Notes under the pieces: model-generated
Databases searched by the model: none
Told to the model about the DNA's origin: nothing
What the model saw: only the letters and a program-made list of their open reading frames with translations
In this document: positions 17,646 to 25,118 of the stretch, piece by piece
Numbering within the stretch: the first letter of the stretch is position 1
Layout of the letters: every line of letters starts with the position of its first letter
Made by a program: the position numbers and the translations under genes
Source: Prevotellaceae bacterium
Lineage (GTDB): Bacteria > Bacteroidota > Bacteroidia > Bacteroidales > Paludibacteraceae
Assembly: GCA_031270565.1 (NCBI GenBank)
Contig: JAISXJ010000100.1
Span: 1-36,197 of the forward strand
DNA: 36,197 nucleotides
Direction: 5' to 3'

Positions 17646-17714
17646 GTTTGTAACGAGACAGGTCGTTAAAAACGACCAACCAACTAACTCCTCGTCAGAG
17701 ACGATGAGTAGTGG
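17646..17714 (+). repeat. REP-like element (copy of RAYT-associated repeat)
   Basis: This is an ordered set of three palindromes, GTTTGTAACGAG, GGTCGTTAAAAACGACC and ACTCCTCGTCAGAGACGATGAG, followed by TAGTGG. The same order occurs at 21841-21908 beside the RAYT gene and, inverted, at 34714-34785. Confidence 0.8.
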
Positions 17715-17836
17715 AGGCAATAAAACAGAACGGCAACACCTCCGAAAATTCCGGAAACGCGCCGCAATAATTGTATATATATAGGGCAAGAAGACGCTAA
17801 AAAACGTCGTGCTACTAAGTGTAAACTGAAAAGTCT

Positions 17837-17971
17837 TTAATAAATGATAAGCCCTTGAATACAAGGAGTTAAGGCGAATGCGGGGGGGGGCTTTTGTAAC
17901 GAGCTTACTTTTAGCCGGTTAAACCGTCTAAACTGAAAAAATGGTAAATATGGAATCCCAGATGTAAGCAT
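17837..17971 (-). CDS. Small basic peptide, 44 aa, slippage-tract family (copy 3)
   Basis: This is a 44-residue ORF starting MLTSGIPYLP, with the family core FFQFRRFNRLKVSSLQK, triple proline from C9, and the end CIQGLIIY. The ATG is 37 nt after TATCTTTG at 18009-18016. It is the closest to a consensus of the four copies. Differences to the others within codons 15-42 are synonymous apart from one serine in copy 4. One extra C in the tract would join it to the frame starting at 17864. Function unknown. Confidence 0.58.
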   Translation of the reverse strand: MLTSGIPYLPFFQFRRFNRLKVSSLQKPPPAFALTPCIQGLIIY

Positions 17972-18008
17972 CGTTTTGTATTGATTTTAGATGTGTTTAA
18001 GAACGGGG

Positions 18009-18016
18009 CAAAGATA
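18009..18016 (-). promoter_or_regulatory. Bacteroidetes -7 element (TATCTTTG) for small ORF copy 3
   Basis: The plus strand reads CAAAGATA. It is 37 nt ahead of the small ORF ATG and could also drive a long leader into the FISUMP gene. Confidence 0.65.
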
Positions 18017-18132
18017 ATACTTTTTTTAGTGAATAGTGAATAACGAATAGTGAATAGTGAATAATATTTTTTTAGTGGTTAGAGTGTAGTTATTAGTTAG
18101 TGAATAGTGAACAGTTGTCCGCAAGGACAAAA

Positions 18133-18279
18133 TGTGAATAACCGTAAGCGCAACTTACGGATAACGACGAAACACAACCAACCTCAACCCGTAGGGTTGA
18201 ACTAAATGATAATTCAACCCATACGGGTTGATGTTCAGCGTATTGCGATGTCCATAAGTTGCACTTACGGTTATTCACA
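18133..18279. repeat. 147-bp palindromic element with nested hairpins
   Basis: Arms of 25 bp (18133-18157 and 18255-18279) pair at 24 positions; each contains TGTGAATAACCGTAAG. Between them lie two smaller hairpins, TCAACCCGTAGGGTTGA (18184-18200) and CAACCCATACGGGTTG (18215-18230). There is no supported ORF. It may be a cruciform, a structured RNA or a non-autonomous mobile element. Confidence 0.7.
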
Positions 18280-18490
18280 TAACACCCTAACGGGCAAAAA
18301 AACGGTTTCCCAGACTGCCTGAATTGAAAATCGGCGAAGCCAAAGGCAGGACTTCTTAATCACTTGTCGCACCTTTCAGGTGCAGGTTCGTGAGGCTGCT
18401 TTTTTTTTACAAGATTGATAAAGTCCTGCCTTTGCAGGCAGTGGTTGGTGTGTCGTGCTTATGCCGCAGGCGTGCCCTTTTGGGTAAAAA
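18280..18490. other. Non-coding stretch with short hairpins
   Basis: No gene is supported. It contains GCACCTTTCAGGTGC near 18369-18383 and CTGCCTTTGCAGGCAG near 18425-18440, plus an A/T-rich spacer. It precedes the terminator of the minus-strand operon. Confidence 0.5.
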
Positions 18491-18491
18491 A

Positions 18492-18528
18492 ATCCTGCAC
18501 AGAAGCGATAAACGCTTCTGTGCAGGAT
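18492..18528 (-). terminator. Strong intrinsic terminator of the T9SS-cargo operon
   Basis: A perfect 16-bp stem (ATCCTGCACAGAAGCG and its complement) with a 5-nt loop is followed on the minus strand by seven T. It lies 31 nt past the stop of the 154-residue gene. Confidence 0.9.
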
Positions 18529-18558
18529 CCTCTTTTTCTGAAAACAAATATCTGAAAA

Positions 18559-19023
18559 CTAAACTTTATATTGTTTGCGCCACAGCAGCATGCCATAGCC
18601 AATTGCTAATAGCAACAGTAATAACAGCCCTTCGCCCACTGGGCCAGTATTTTGACTTCCGTTAGGATTGGTGCCGCCGGTATCGCCATCATCCTCTCCG
18701 GGGAAATCATCATCACCGGTACCGTCCCCTATATCTCTGAACAAAGATGGACGTTTTTTTGATTTTGACGACGATGCGCTATTCACTTCACCGAAGATGC
18801 CGTCGTAATGTCCGTATTTTCCCGCAATGTCTCCCAAATTTCTGATTTCTGTTTGCCATCCGGCATCACTCTGCTGATACGAGGACACCTTTCCATAGCT
18901 GCCATAAGGTGTTTCCGAAGAAAACGGACGGTTATAAAAATTCTCATAGGCTGTTTGTGCCGATACGCCTGTCGTAAACGTAGCGAAGAGTGTTATCAAC
19001 AAAATTTTTCTTATCTGATTCAT
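18559..19023 (-). CDS. Small secreted protein with C-terminal membrane tail
   Basis: This 154-residue protein has no recognised domain. It has a signal peptide (1-22, cut after GVSAQ), a Tyr/Ser-rich segment, a Lys/Ser patch SSSKSKKRPS, an acidic stretch of Asp, Gly and Glu (about 98-116), and a C-terminal GPVGEG followed by a hydrophobic helix and the basic end WRKQYKV. The PVG(D/E)G plus helix plus basic tail is a layout I have seen at the C-termini of other Bacteroidetes surface proteins and resembles a sorting or anchoring tripartite signal; that reading is inference. It starts 14 nt after the large T9SS gene and is followed by a strong terminator, so the two genes likely form one operon. 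Confidence 0.75.
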   Translation of the reverse strand: MNQIRKILLITLFATFTTGVSAQTAYENFYNRPFSSETPYGSYGKVSSYQQSDAGWQTEIRNLGDIAGKYGHYDGIFGEVNSASSSKSKKRPSLFRDIGDGTGDDDFPGEDDGDTGGTNPNGSQNTGPVGEGLLLLLLLAIGYGMLLWRKQYKV

Positions 19024-19037
19024 ATCGTTCTGTTTTT

Positions 19038-21266
19038 TTAGTATGTAAATTTGGTGGTAACACTTCTTGCGCCTTCCAGACGAGCTATATAGATGCCTGT
19101 GGTAAGCGATAGCGCTATCTGCTGTGCCGGTGCGGCAGAAACAACGCCTGTATAAATGGTGCGTCCCTGTGCATCGAATATGCTTAATGTGGCGCCAAGG
19201 TCAACCTCTGATAGATTCGAGAGATAAACAGTGCCGTTTTTGTGCCATACTACAGGCATCTCAAGTCCCGTATCGGGGTTCTGAGGATCGGGGGTCGGTA
19301 TCGACGATACAAAATGAACCAGAAAACGATCTTCAGGATCATTGGGCGTCGCATTGAACGTGTAACGTCCGCCGGTTGCCAAAAGGTCGGTAAACTGACC
19401 CGTCATCAGGTCTTCTATCCACAAACCGTTACCTACTGTCAGGCTTTCCATACGCGATGCTGTGATGTTAAACTGTCCGCCGTTAGCGCCCGGCTTAAAG
19501 GAGAGTTTAACAGGCTCCATTTCGGACGGTACGGCATTAGCCGAGAGTTTGGAATTATTGTCCGATACGGAATAGAGCTGGAAAACATCATTGCCGTTCA
19601 GAAGCTTATCTGTGTCCTGAGAGTCTTTCTCGCGCGAAGACCCGCTGCGGATGCCGATAATTGCATGGTCATACCAGTATGCATTATCTGTCGGAGAAAC
19701 ACGGAACAGCACTTCATCAATGAAACTTGAAACCGCCGGTGCAGCGTATTGTGCCGGTGCATGTGCTATACCTGCCCCCGAGTGAGTGTCATATACATTC
19801 TTTGCACTGTTTCCATGCACAAGTAAATCAGGCGTGATAGCGAAATCACCGGCGACACTATTCGCTTTGTTTACACGCAACATCATAATACCTCCTGCAG
19901 GAATCACCAAAGGAAAGCCTGATTGAAGTTGTGCTTTTCCGGCGGTATTATCACTTGTGTTAGATGTAAAAAGCACATACGTTGTTGCTCCATTGGGAAG
20001 ATAATAAAACGTGTTTGAAAACTTAATACCACTAGAGCCGGTGTTATGTATTTTTGTAATAAGTTTCTGTACATCAATAGCAGCCGAATAAGAGTTGCCA
20101 ATTATCCAGTTGACAGTAGCACTACCATTACTAGCGGTAGCGATTGTACGTTTAATCTCCGCATCAGCAAAAAGTTGTTCAGATTCTACCGTCATACAAA
20201 ACGGCGCTCCATCAAAAGCATACGTATCTGCCCAATAGCCATCTTCAGAGTTATCCCGTTTAGGCCAGGAACCCGGACCGCCATTGGCAAGTCCATTGCC
20301 GCCGCCATTGGCTTCAAAAGCATCCCAATAAGTAGCATCCTGTCCCATAAGCAACTGTATCAGATATGCCTGTCCGCCGTTTAATACTTCATCCGGGTAT
20401 CGGAAATAATGTGCTCCGCTGATAGTAGTCCCACTACTCTTACTGTTCGCGTAAGGGTATGCCACATGATCATTGGCAGCTGTAAGCATCTGACGTACAT
20501 ACTGTCCGGCAAAATATCCCGTCCGTAAAGTTTTAAATGGAGAGGCAAATCCTAATGATGCTGTAGCGGTTGGGGCGGAGGAGTTATTGGCAGGACGAAG
20601 CGGCGCCACGTGGCGCTCAACAATCACCAGACCGGCTGTAACAGCGTTGTTGCCGTTTACTGAAGGAGACAAACCGGTTATACGCAGTGAGGCATCGTAG
20701 ATTTTAGAATTGTATAATCCTGATTTCAATCTGAGTTTTCCGGTAGCTGCGGTAGCTATATTTCCTGCAGAAGAAGTGTTTTTAAGCGTTCTGGCATCCA
20801 TACCCATTCTCGGTTCCAGCACAACCAAATCGCTTGTACCTATCACCACATGGGGGAAAGCAATAAATTTCTCGGAACGCTCATTAAAATTGCTCTGTTC
20901 ATCTTTTGAAGTAATGTAGCGAGTGCTCGCACTATGCCCACTTTCGTCAGCAAAAATAAATACGCCATTTATTCCCTCAGTGGCAGTTCTAATAAACACG
21001 CTGTCTGAAGAGCCTTGAAAGAAACTGCCGGTCAGTTTAGTGATACCTTCCTGTACAATTTTACATGCCGTACCGGTAGAAGAGTCTTCAGCCAGAAAGT
21101 CACCCTTGATGTAGAGCGTCGTAGCATCCGTAGCGTCGGAGCGAGTATCCACGTACATGTCTCCGACATTCACCATTTTTACGGAGGCTGGTGTAAAAAA
21201 CAGATTGTCTGCCCCAAAAAGCATCAGAGGCGACAAGAGACAACTTAATAATAATAATTTTTTCAT
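19038..21266 (-). CDS. Large secreted protein with T9SS type A sorting domain
   Basis: This is an exported 742-residue protein. A signal peptide (MKKLLLLSCLLSPLMLFGA) is followed by repetitive beta-type sequence without a domain I recognise. The final ~75 residues are a type A T9SS C-terminal domain (GTVYLSN, IFDAQGRTIYTG, TGIYIARLEG, ending TTKFTY). Just before it, MTGQFTDLL...YTFNATPNDPEDRFLVHF matches a linker common in such cargo. It is probably a surface adhesin or structural protein. Two TAnnTTTG elements lie upstream (21395-21402 and 21619-21626). The 154-residue gene follows in the same transcript. Confidence 0.82.
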   Translation of the reverse strand: MKKLLLLSCLLSPLMLFGADNLFFTPASVKMVNVGDMYVDTRSDATDATTLYIKGDFLAEDSSTGTACKIVQEGITKLTGSFFQGSSDSVFIRTATEGINGVFIFADESGHSASTRYITSKDEQSNFNERSEKFIAFPHVVIGTSDLVVLEPRMGMDARTLKNTSSAGNIATAATGKLRLKSGLYNSKIYDASLRITGLSPSVNGNNAVTAGLVIVERHVAPLRPANNSSAPTATASLGFASPFKTLRTGYFAGQYVRQMLTAANDHVAYPYANSKSSGTTISGAHYFRYPDEVLNGGQAYLIQLLMGQDATYWDAFEANGGGNGLANGGPGSWPKRDNSEDGYWADTYAFDGAPFCMTVESEQLFADAEIKRTIATASNGSATVNWIIGNSYSAAIDVQKLITKIHNTGSSGIKFSNTFYYLPNGATTYVLFTSNTSDNTAGKAQLQSGFPLVIPAGGIMMLRVNKANSVAGDFAITPDLLVHGNSAKNVYDTHSGAGIAHAPAQYAAPAVSSFIDEVLFRVSPTDNAYWYDHAIIGIRSGSSREKDSQDTDKLLNGNDVFQLYSVSDNNSKLSANAVPSEMEPVKLSFKPGANGGQFNITASRMESLTVGNGLWIEDLMTGQFTDLLATGGRYTFNATPNDPEDRFLVHFVSSIPTPDPQNPDTGLEMPVVWHKNGTVYLSNLSEVDLGATLSIFDAQGRTIYTGVVSAAPAQQIALSLTTGIYIARLEGARSVTTKFTY

Positions 21267-21394
21267 ACGTTGCTTGTTTGATTTTAGTTATATGTTTACT
21301 ATATATAGTATAAAATTTTATTTTTCAGAATATGTTACACATCCAATTCGTCCTGTAATCAGGATATACACCCATACTTTGACAACAACCGTGC

Positions 21395-21402
21395 CAAAGA
21401 TA
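21395..21402 (-). promoter_or_regulatory. Bacteroidetes -7 element (TATCTTTG), proximal
   Basis: The plus strand reads CAAAGATA, 128 nt upstream of the ATG at 21266. A TTG about 19 nt further upstream may serve as the -33 box. Confidence 0.65.
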
Positions 21403-21618
21403 CGGTATAAAGTTGCTGCAAGCGCCTTTAAAACCCCGCAAAAAATACGTTAATAATCTAATTACCATAATGTTATTATGCTTTTTCAGGCTCAAAATAT
21501 TTTTTATTTGTTTATAATATTTATGCTTTTTTGTATCGCATAACCTCTATTTGAGCCATTAAAAGTTTCCGTATCATTAAAAGTCCGGTACAACTTGTTC
21601 ATTCAACAATTCGGGGTG

Positions 21619-21626
21619 CAAAGGTA
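21619..21626 (-). promoter_or_regulatory. Bacteroidetes -7 element (TACCTTTG), distal
   Basis: The plus strand reads CAAAGGTA. It points to the same operon but would give a 340-nt leader; no other minus gene lies between. Confidence 0.45.
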
Positions 21627-21639
21627 CATCTTTTTTTTT

Positions 21640-21775
21640 ATAATGAATAATATTTTAGTGAACAGTTTATAGTTTTTAGAGTTTAGAGTTTAGTTATTAG
21701 TGAATAGTGAGTAGAGTTTAGAGTGTAGTTTTTAGTTATTAGAGTTTAGTTATTAGTGAATAATACCCGTTGTGC
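21640..21775. repeat. AT-rich simple repeats between operon and REP cluster
   Basis: Iterations of AGAGTTTAGAGT, TAGTTATTAGTGAATA and related text. Same text types occur at 12005-12040, 18025-18110, 27590-27635 and 34990-35030, often next to promoters or repeat ends. No ORF. Confidence 0.6.
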
Positions 21776-21804
21776 AATTAGAAAACGATAAAAAGTCCTT
21801 TCAC

Positions 21805-21908
21805 TACCCCTCGTTTGTAACGAGGGGTAAATGATTATCTCGTTTGTAACGAGATTGGTCGTTGAAAACAACCAACCAATAACTCCTCGTCTCTGACGAG
21901 GAGTAGTG
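21805..21908 (+). repeat. REP cluster left of RAYT
   Basis: A perfect hairpin TACCCCTCGTT / AACGAGGGGTA (21805-21829) is followed by CTCGTTTGTAACGAG, GGTCGTTGAAAACAACC and ACTCCTCGTCTCTGACGAGGAG, then TAGTGG. The element abuts the 3' end of the RAYT gene. Confidence 0.85.
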
Positions 21909-21909
21909 G

Positions 21910-22458
21910 CTACACTTCATCTATTTCTATTACAGCGCTTAATCCCGCATAGTTTCGAGCAGAAGAAAATAAATATTCTTCTGCCTTTGCCACAATACCG
22001 GTACGTACCGGATTTTCGTGAACATAATTTATCCGTTGCTCTATCATTTCTGTTGTTGTTAATTCTACCGGATGACTTTTATCCTGCCAAAAACGATGGT
22101 GTTCAATGCGATGGTCAAACTTTCCGACATATTCAAAACGGTACAAAATCCAGTCTCTCCGGCTTTCCGGCAATTGTTTTAGTTCTTCCAACATAGATTT
22201 TGCCGTGTGTTTTTTATAGTCCCTGATAAAATCACTCATTCTGAAAGGTGGCTCTACACTGCAAACCAAGTGTAAATGATTTGTCATCAAACACCATGCA
22301 TATAATTTTAGCCCTTTGTTTTTTCGGCAATATGTCAACGATTCGGCAATTATGTTTTTGTAAATAAGGCGCGTAAATACATCTACCCAATCAGTTATGG
22401 TAAATGTAAGAAAATAAACACCGTCCTGTTTTTCTACTCTATAATTCTCTGATGACAT
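21910..22458 (-). CDS. rayT: REP-associated tyrosine transposase (RAYT, Y1/IS200-like)
   Basis: This 182-residue single-strand DNA transposase domain protein carries the HxH motif (His61 and His63 in MTNHLHL) and a probable catalytic Tyr145 in the helix NYVHENPVRTG. Family members cleave and join REP hairpin DNA rather than move as classical insertion sequences. Length and motif layout fit the family without truncation. Palindromic repeats flank it tightly: the left cluster ends 2 nt from its stop, and the right cluster starts about 28 nt upstream of its ATG. Similar repeats occur at 17646 and 34714, so the gene is probably the source of REP spread here. No clear promoter was found. Confidence 0.9.
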   Translation of the reverse strand: MSSENYRVEKQDGVYFLTFTITDWVDVFTRLIYKNIIAESLTYCRKNKGLKLYAWCLMTNHLHLVCSVEPPFRMSDFIRDYKKHTAKSMLEELKQLPESRRDWILYRFEYVGKFDHRIEHHRFWQDKSHPVELTTTEMIEQRINYVHENPVRTGIVAKAEEYLFSSARNYAGLSAVIEIDEV

Positions 22459-22485
22459 ATTTTTCTATCTGTTTCCTATTGTTTT

Positions 22486-22567
22486 CGTTTGTAAACGACT
22501 TACCATTTGCCTCTCGTTACAAACGAGATTACCATTTACCCCTCGTTACAAACGAGGGGTAAATGGT
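22486..22567. repeat. REP cluster right of RAYT
   Basis: Two CTCGTTACAAACGAG palindromes are present. The second sits inside a longer perfect palindrome (22531-22567) with 17-bp arms beginning ACCATTTACCCCTCGTT and a 3-nt loop. It mirrors the left cluster around the transposase gene. Confidence 0.85.
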
Positions 22568-22669
22568 AAGGATAATTATTATTTATTATTTACTATTCAC
22601 AGAGAACTGATTACTCCGGTGCAAACAAAATACCAATTAATAGGCATTGCTCCCTTGAAAGACGTGCCA

Positions 22670-22677
22670 TACCTTTG
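22670..22677 (+). promoter_or_regulatory. Bacteroidetes -7 element (TACCTTTG) for TonB receptor operon
   Basis: TACCTTTG has a TTG near 22647-22650 at suitable -33 spacing. The ATG at 22703 follows 25 nt later. No Fur-box-like site could be called with confidence. Confidence 0.7.
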
Positions 22678-22702
22678 CGCCGTTCAAAAATAATGCTTCC
22701 TT

Positions 22703-25096
22703 ATGACAGGTCTTAAAAGGTTTTTATGTTTGCATGTTCTTCTTTGCGCGTCCATGACCTCAATCGCACAGAATATTTACGGTACGGTAACAGACTGCGC
22801 CAATCATCAAACCCTTGCAGGCGTCTTTGTGAGAATCGCAGGAACGCATACAGGGACTTCCTCAGGCAATGACGGCAAATATGCTATTACCGGACTTAAA
22901 GCAGACATTTATACGGTAGAATTTTCCTGTATTGGGATGAAATCCGTTCGCAAGGAGGTGCGGGTTGAAGGCAGTCAGGACAGTCAGTTGAACATCTGTA
23001 TGGAAGCCACACAGGAAAAACTTGACGAGGTATCCGTAGAAGCCAAAAGCCCCGTACAGCGTCTGCGGGAGTCATCATACAATGTGATTGCCGTCGATAC
23101 AAGGGCGTTACAGAATACATCACTCAATCTTTCCCACGCGCTCGACCGCGTCTCCGGCGTCAAGATTCGAGAGACGGGCGGCGTGGGCAGCAGTTCACAT
23201 ATCTCTTTGAACGGTTTTAGTGGACGTCACGTCAAGCTGTTTATGGACGGGATGCCAATGGAAAGTTTCGGTACGTCGTTTCGACTGAATAATATCCCCG
23301 TACACCTTGCCGAACGCATAGAGGTTTATAAAGGTGTTGTGCCTATCGAACTTGGCGGCGATGCGCTTGGCGGCGCTATCAACATCATTACGGGACAGTC
23401 GCGCAGAACGTCTGTTGATGCGTCCTTTTCCTACGGTTCGTTCAATACGTACAAAGCAAACATTGACGTAATCTATTCGGCACGCAACGGTTTTTTCGTT
23501 CGCCTCAATGCCTATCAGAACTATTCCGACAACAGCTACAAAGTGAAAACCCGCCTGCTTACTTTCCACGCCGACGGAAGCAGCAACTATTCCCGTGAGG
23601 ATTACTGGTTTCGCCGTTTCCACGATAACTATCACAATGAAGCCGTCGTTGTTAACACGGGCGTAGCGAAAAAAAAATGGGCTGACCGTTTGCAATTTAA
23701 GTTTACATACAGTCGCGAAAAACAGGACATACAGCACGCCAATCTGATGAAGATAGTTTATGGCGGACGCGAACGCCGCGCGCAAAGCATTATTCCGGCA
23801 TTGAGTTATGAGAAGCGCAATTTGTTTGTTCCCAATCTTAACCTCCGTCTGTCAGCGAACTATAGTCTTGCCCGCAACAACAATATTGATACGCTTGCGC
23901 GTCAATACAATTGGCAAGGCGAGTATCGCACAAAGAGCTTCAAGGGCGAAGGGCAATATACAATGGGCGAATACGACAACCGCAGTATGTCGGTTTCGGC
24001 AGGTATCAATTATCGGTTGAATGAGCGACACCTGTTTGCGTTTAACAACCTATACAGCAGCTTCAACCGTCGTGCAACGGACGCCGTCGCCAACAGCGAA
24101 ACAACTACCGCCGCCACCTTTATGCGCCGGACAAACGCCAAAAACGTGCTGGGTCTCTCTTACCGTTTCGAGCCGTCCAAAATCTGGAACGCTTCCGCCT
24201 TTATCAAACGTTACGACGTTACCGTTCGCGGTCCGATAAATATATCAACCAACACAACCACGGTTGTTTACGAAGAGCAGCAACGCTCTTTTGGCACAAA
24301 CGGCTACGGCATTGCGGCTACCGTTCATCCCTCCGCTGCCTGGCAGTTGAAAACTTCCTTTGAGAAAGCATATCGCCTGCCGTCGGAAACCGAACTCTTT
24401 GGCGACGAGTCGCTTGAAACCGGCGATGCCGGTCTGCGCCCCGAAAACAGCCTCAACCTGAACGTAAATATCTCCTATGAGCACACTTTCGCCAAAGTTC
24501 ATACCATCGTCTGCGATGCAGGACTGATTTACCGCGATACCCGCGACTACATTCGCCGCCAGATTGAACAGCGTTATGGCGGCGCATTTTATACCAATCA
24601 CGGGCAGGTACGCAATTATGGCGTCGATATTGAGGCGCGTTATTTCTACAAAAAAATGTTCTCCCTCGGCGGCAATGTAACATATCAGGACATCCGAAAT
24701 ATGGAACGTTACAGCGCTACCGGCAGGGAACTGATTTATTATCGCGACCGGATGCCGAATGTGCCTTACCTCTTCGGCAATGCAGATGCAAATCTGCAAA
24801 TTAATGACTGTTTTCGACGGGGTAATGTCCTCTCTTTCGGGTATAATATGCGCTACGTACACTCATTCTTCCGCGACTGGGCAAGCGAAGGCGGCGACAT
24901 CATTATACCGAAACAGCTTTCACACGACCTGAACATCCTTTATTCACTCCGTAACGGACGCTACAACATTGCCGTAGAGGCGCTTAATATCACCAACGAA
25001 ATACTCTACGACAATTACAGCCTGCAAAAGCCGGGGCGAAGCTTTATGGTCAAACTCAGATATTTCTTTCGTAACAGAGATATACAACCCAATTAA
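22703..25096 (+). CDS. TonB-dependent outer-membrane receptor
   Basis: This is a 797-residue outer-membrane transporter. A signal peptide (1-22, cut after SIAQ) leads into a carboxypeptidase-regulatory-like domain (about 24-110, starting NIYGTVTD). Next comes the plug (about 120-225, with LSHALDRVSGVKIRETGG and ERIEVYKGVVPIELGGDALGGAINI), then a beta-barrel with many aromatic strand ends. The TonB-box region is probably near residues 105-120. The barrel ends near YFFRNRD and has a short tail. Followed by a DUF4374 lipoprotein and a ferric-reductase-like membrane protein, it likely imports an iron chelate or haem; the ligand is an inference from neighbours. There is no SusD partner, so a glycan role is less likely. 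Confidence 0.92.
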   Translation: MTGLKRFLCLHVLLCASMTSIAQNIYGTVTDCANHQTLAGVFVRIAGTHTGTSSGNDGKYAITGLKADIYTVEFSCIGMKSVRKEVRVEGSQDSQLNICMEATQEKLDEVSVEAKSPVQRLRESSYNVIAVDTRALQNTSLNLSHALDRVSGVKIRETGGVGSSSHISLNGFSGRHVKLFMDGMPMESFGTSFRLNNIPVHLAERIEVYKGVVPIELGGDALGGAINIITGQSRRTSVDASFSYGSFNTYKANIDVIYSARNGFFVRLNAYQNYSDNSYKVKTRLLTFHADGSSNYSREDYWFRRFHDNYHNEAVVVNTGVAKKKWADRLQFKFTYSREKQDIQHANLMKIVYGGRERRAQSIIPALSYEKRNLFVPNLNLRLSANYSLARNNNIDTLARQYNWQGEYRTKSFKGEGQYTMGEYDNRSMSVSAGINYRLNERHLFAFNNLYSSFNRRATDAVANSETTTAATFMRRTNAKNVLGLSYRFEPSKIWNASAFIKRYDVTVRGPINISTNTTTVVYEEQQRSFGTNGYGIAATVHPSAAWQLKTSFEKAYRLPSETELFGDESLETGDAGLRPENSLNLNVNISYEHTFAKVHTIVCDAGLIYRDTRDYIRRQIEQRYGGAFYTNHGQVRNYGVDIEARYFYKKMFSLGGNVTYQDIRNMERYSATGRELIYYRDRMPNVPYLFGNADANLQINDCFRRGNVLSFGYNMRYVHSFFRDWASEGGDIIIPKQLSHDLNILYSLRNGRYNIAVEALNITNEILYDNYSLQKPGRSFMVKLRYFFRNRDIQPN

Positions 25097-25118
25097 TAAA
25101 TTTAAAACACTAATTTTT

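Larger units (their letters stand above)
17469..17864 (-). other. Overlapping second frame of small-ORF element, copy 3
   Basis: This frame starts at TTG in the last codons of the small ORF. It shares MYSRAYHLLKTF and the later pattern PYxYTIIAAxFxxF with copies 1 and 4, with an indel of two codons relative to copy 4. It would be read only if the ribosome or polymerase slips by +1 at the C9 tract, or by direct TTG initiation. The part after about residue 45 is intergenic repeat sequence and probably not protein. Confidence 0.3.
17760..18016 (-). repeat. Small-ORF repeat element, copy 3
   Basis: Read leftward it holds promoter, 44-codon ORF with C9 (G9 at 17882-17890), an overlapping frame from a TTG at 17864, and a distal segment TATACAATTATTGCGG also found in copy 1. 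The overlapping frame is open to 17469 (131 codons), running into other intergenic repeats, so its true end is unclear. Confidence 0.82.

Noticed and set aside
18093..18278. 61-codon minus-strand ORF
   Set aside because: It lies almost wholly within the nested palindrome and has no independent support.
21805..22567. Possible CRISPR array from repeated CTCGTTACAAACGAG units
   Set aside because: The units are palindromic, irregularly spaced, without uniform spacers or cas genes, and flank a RAYT gene.
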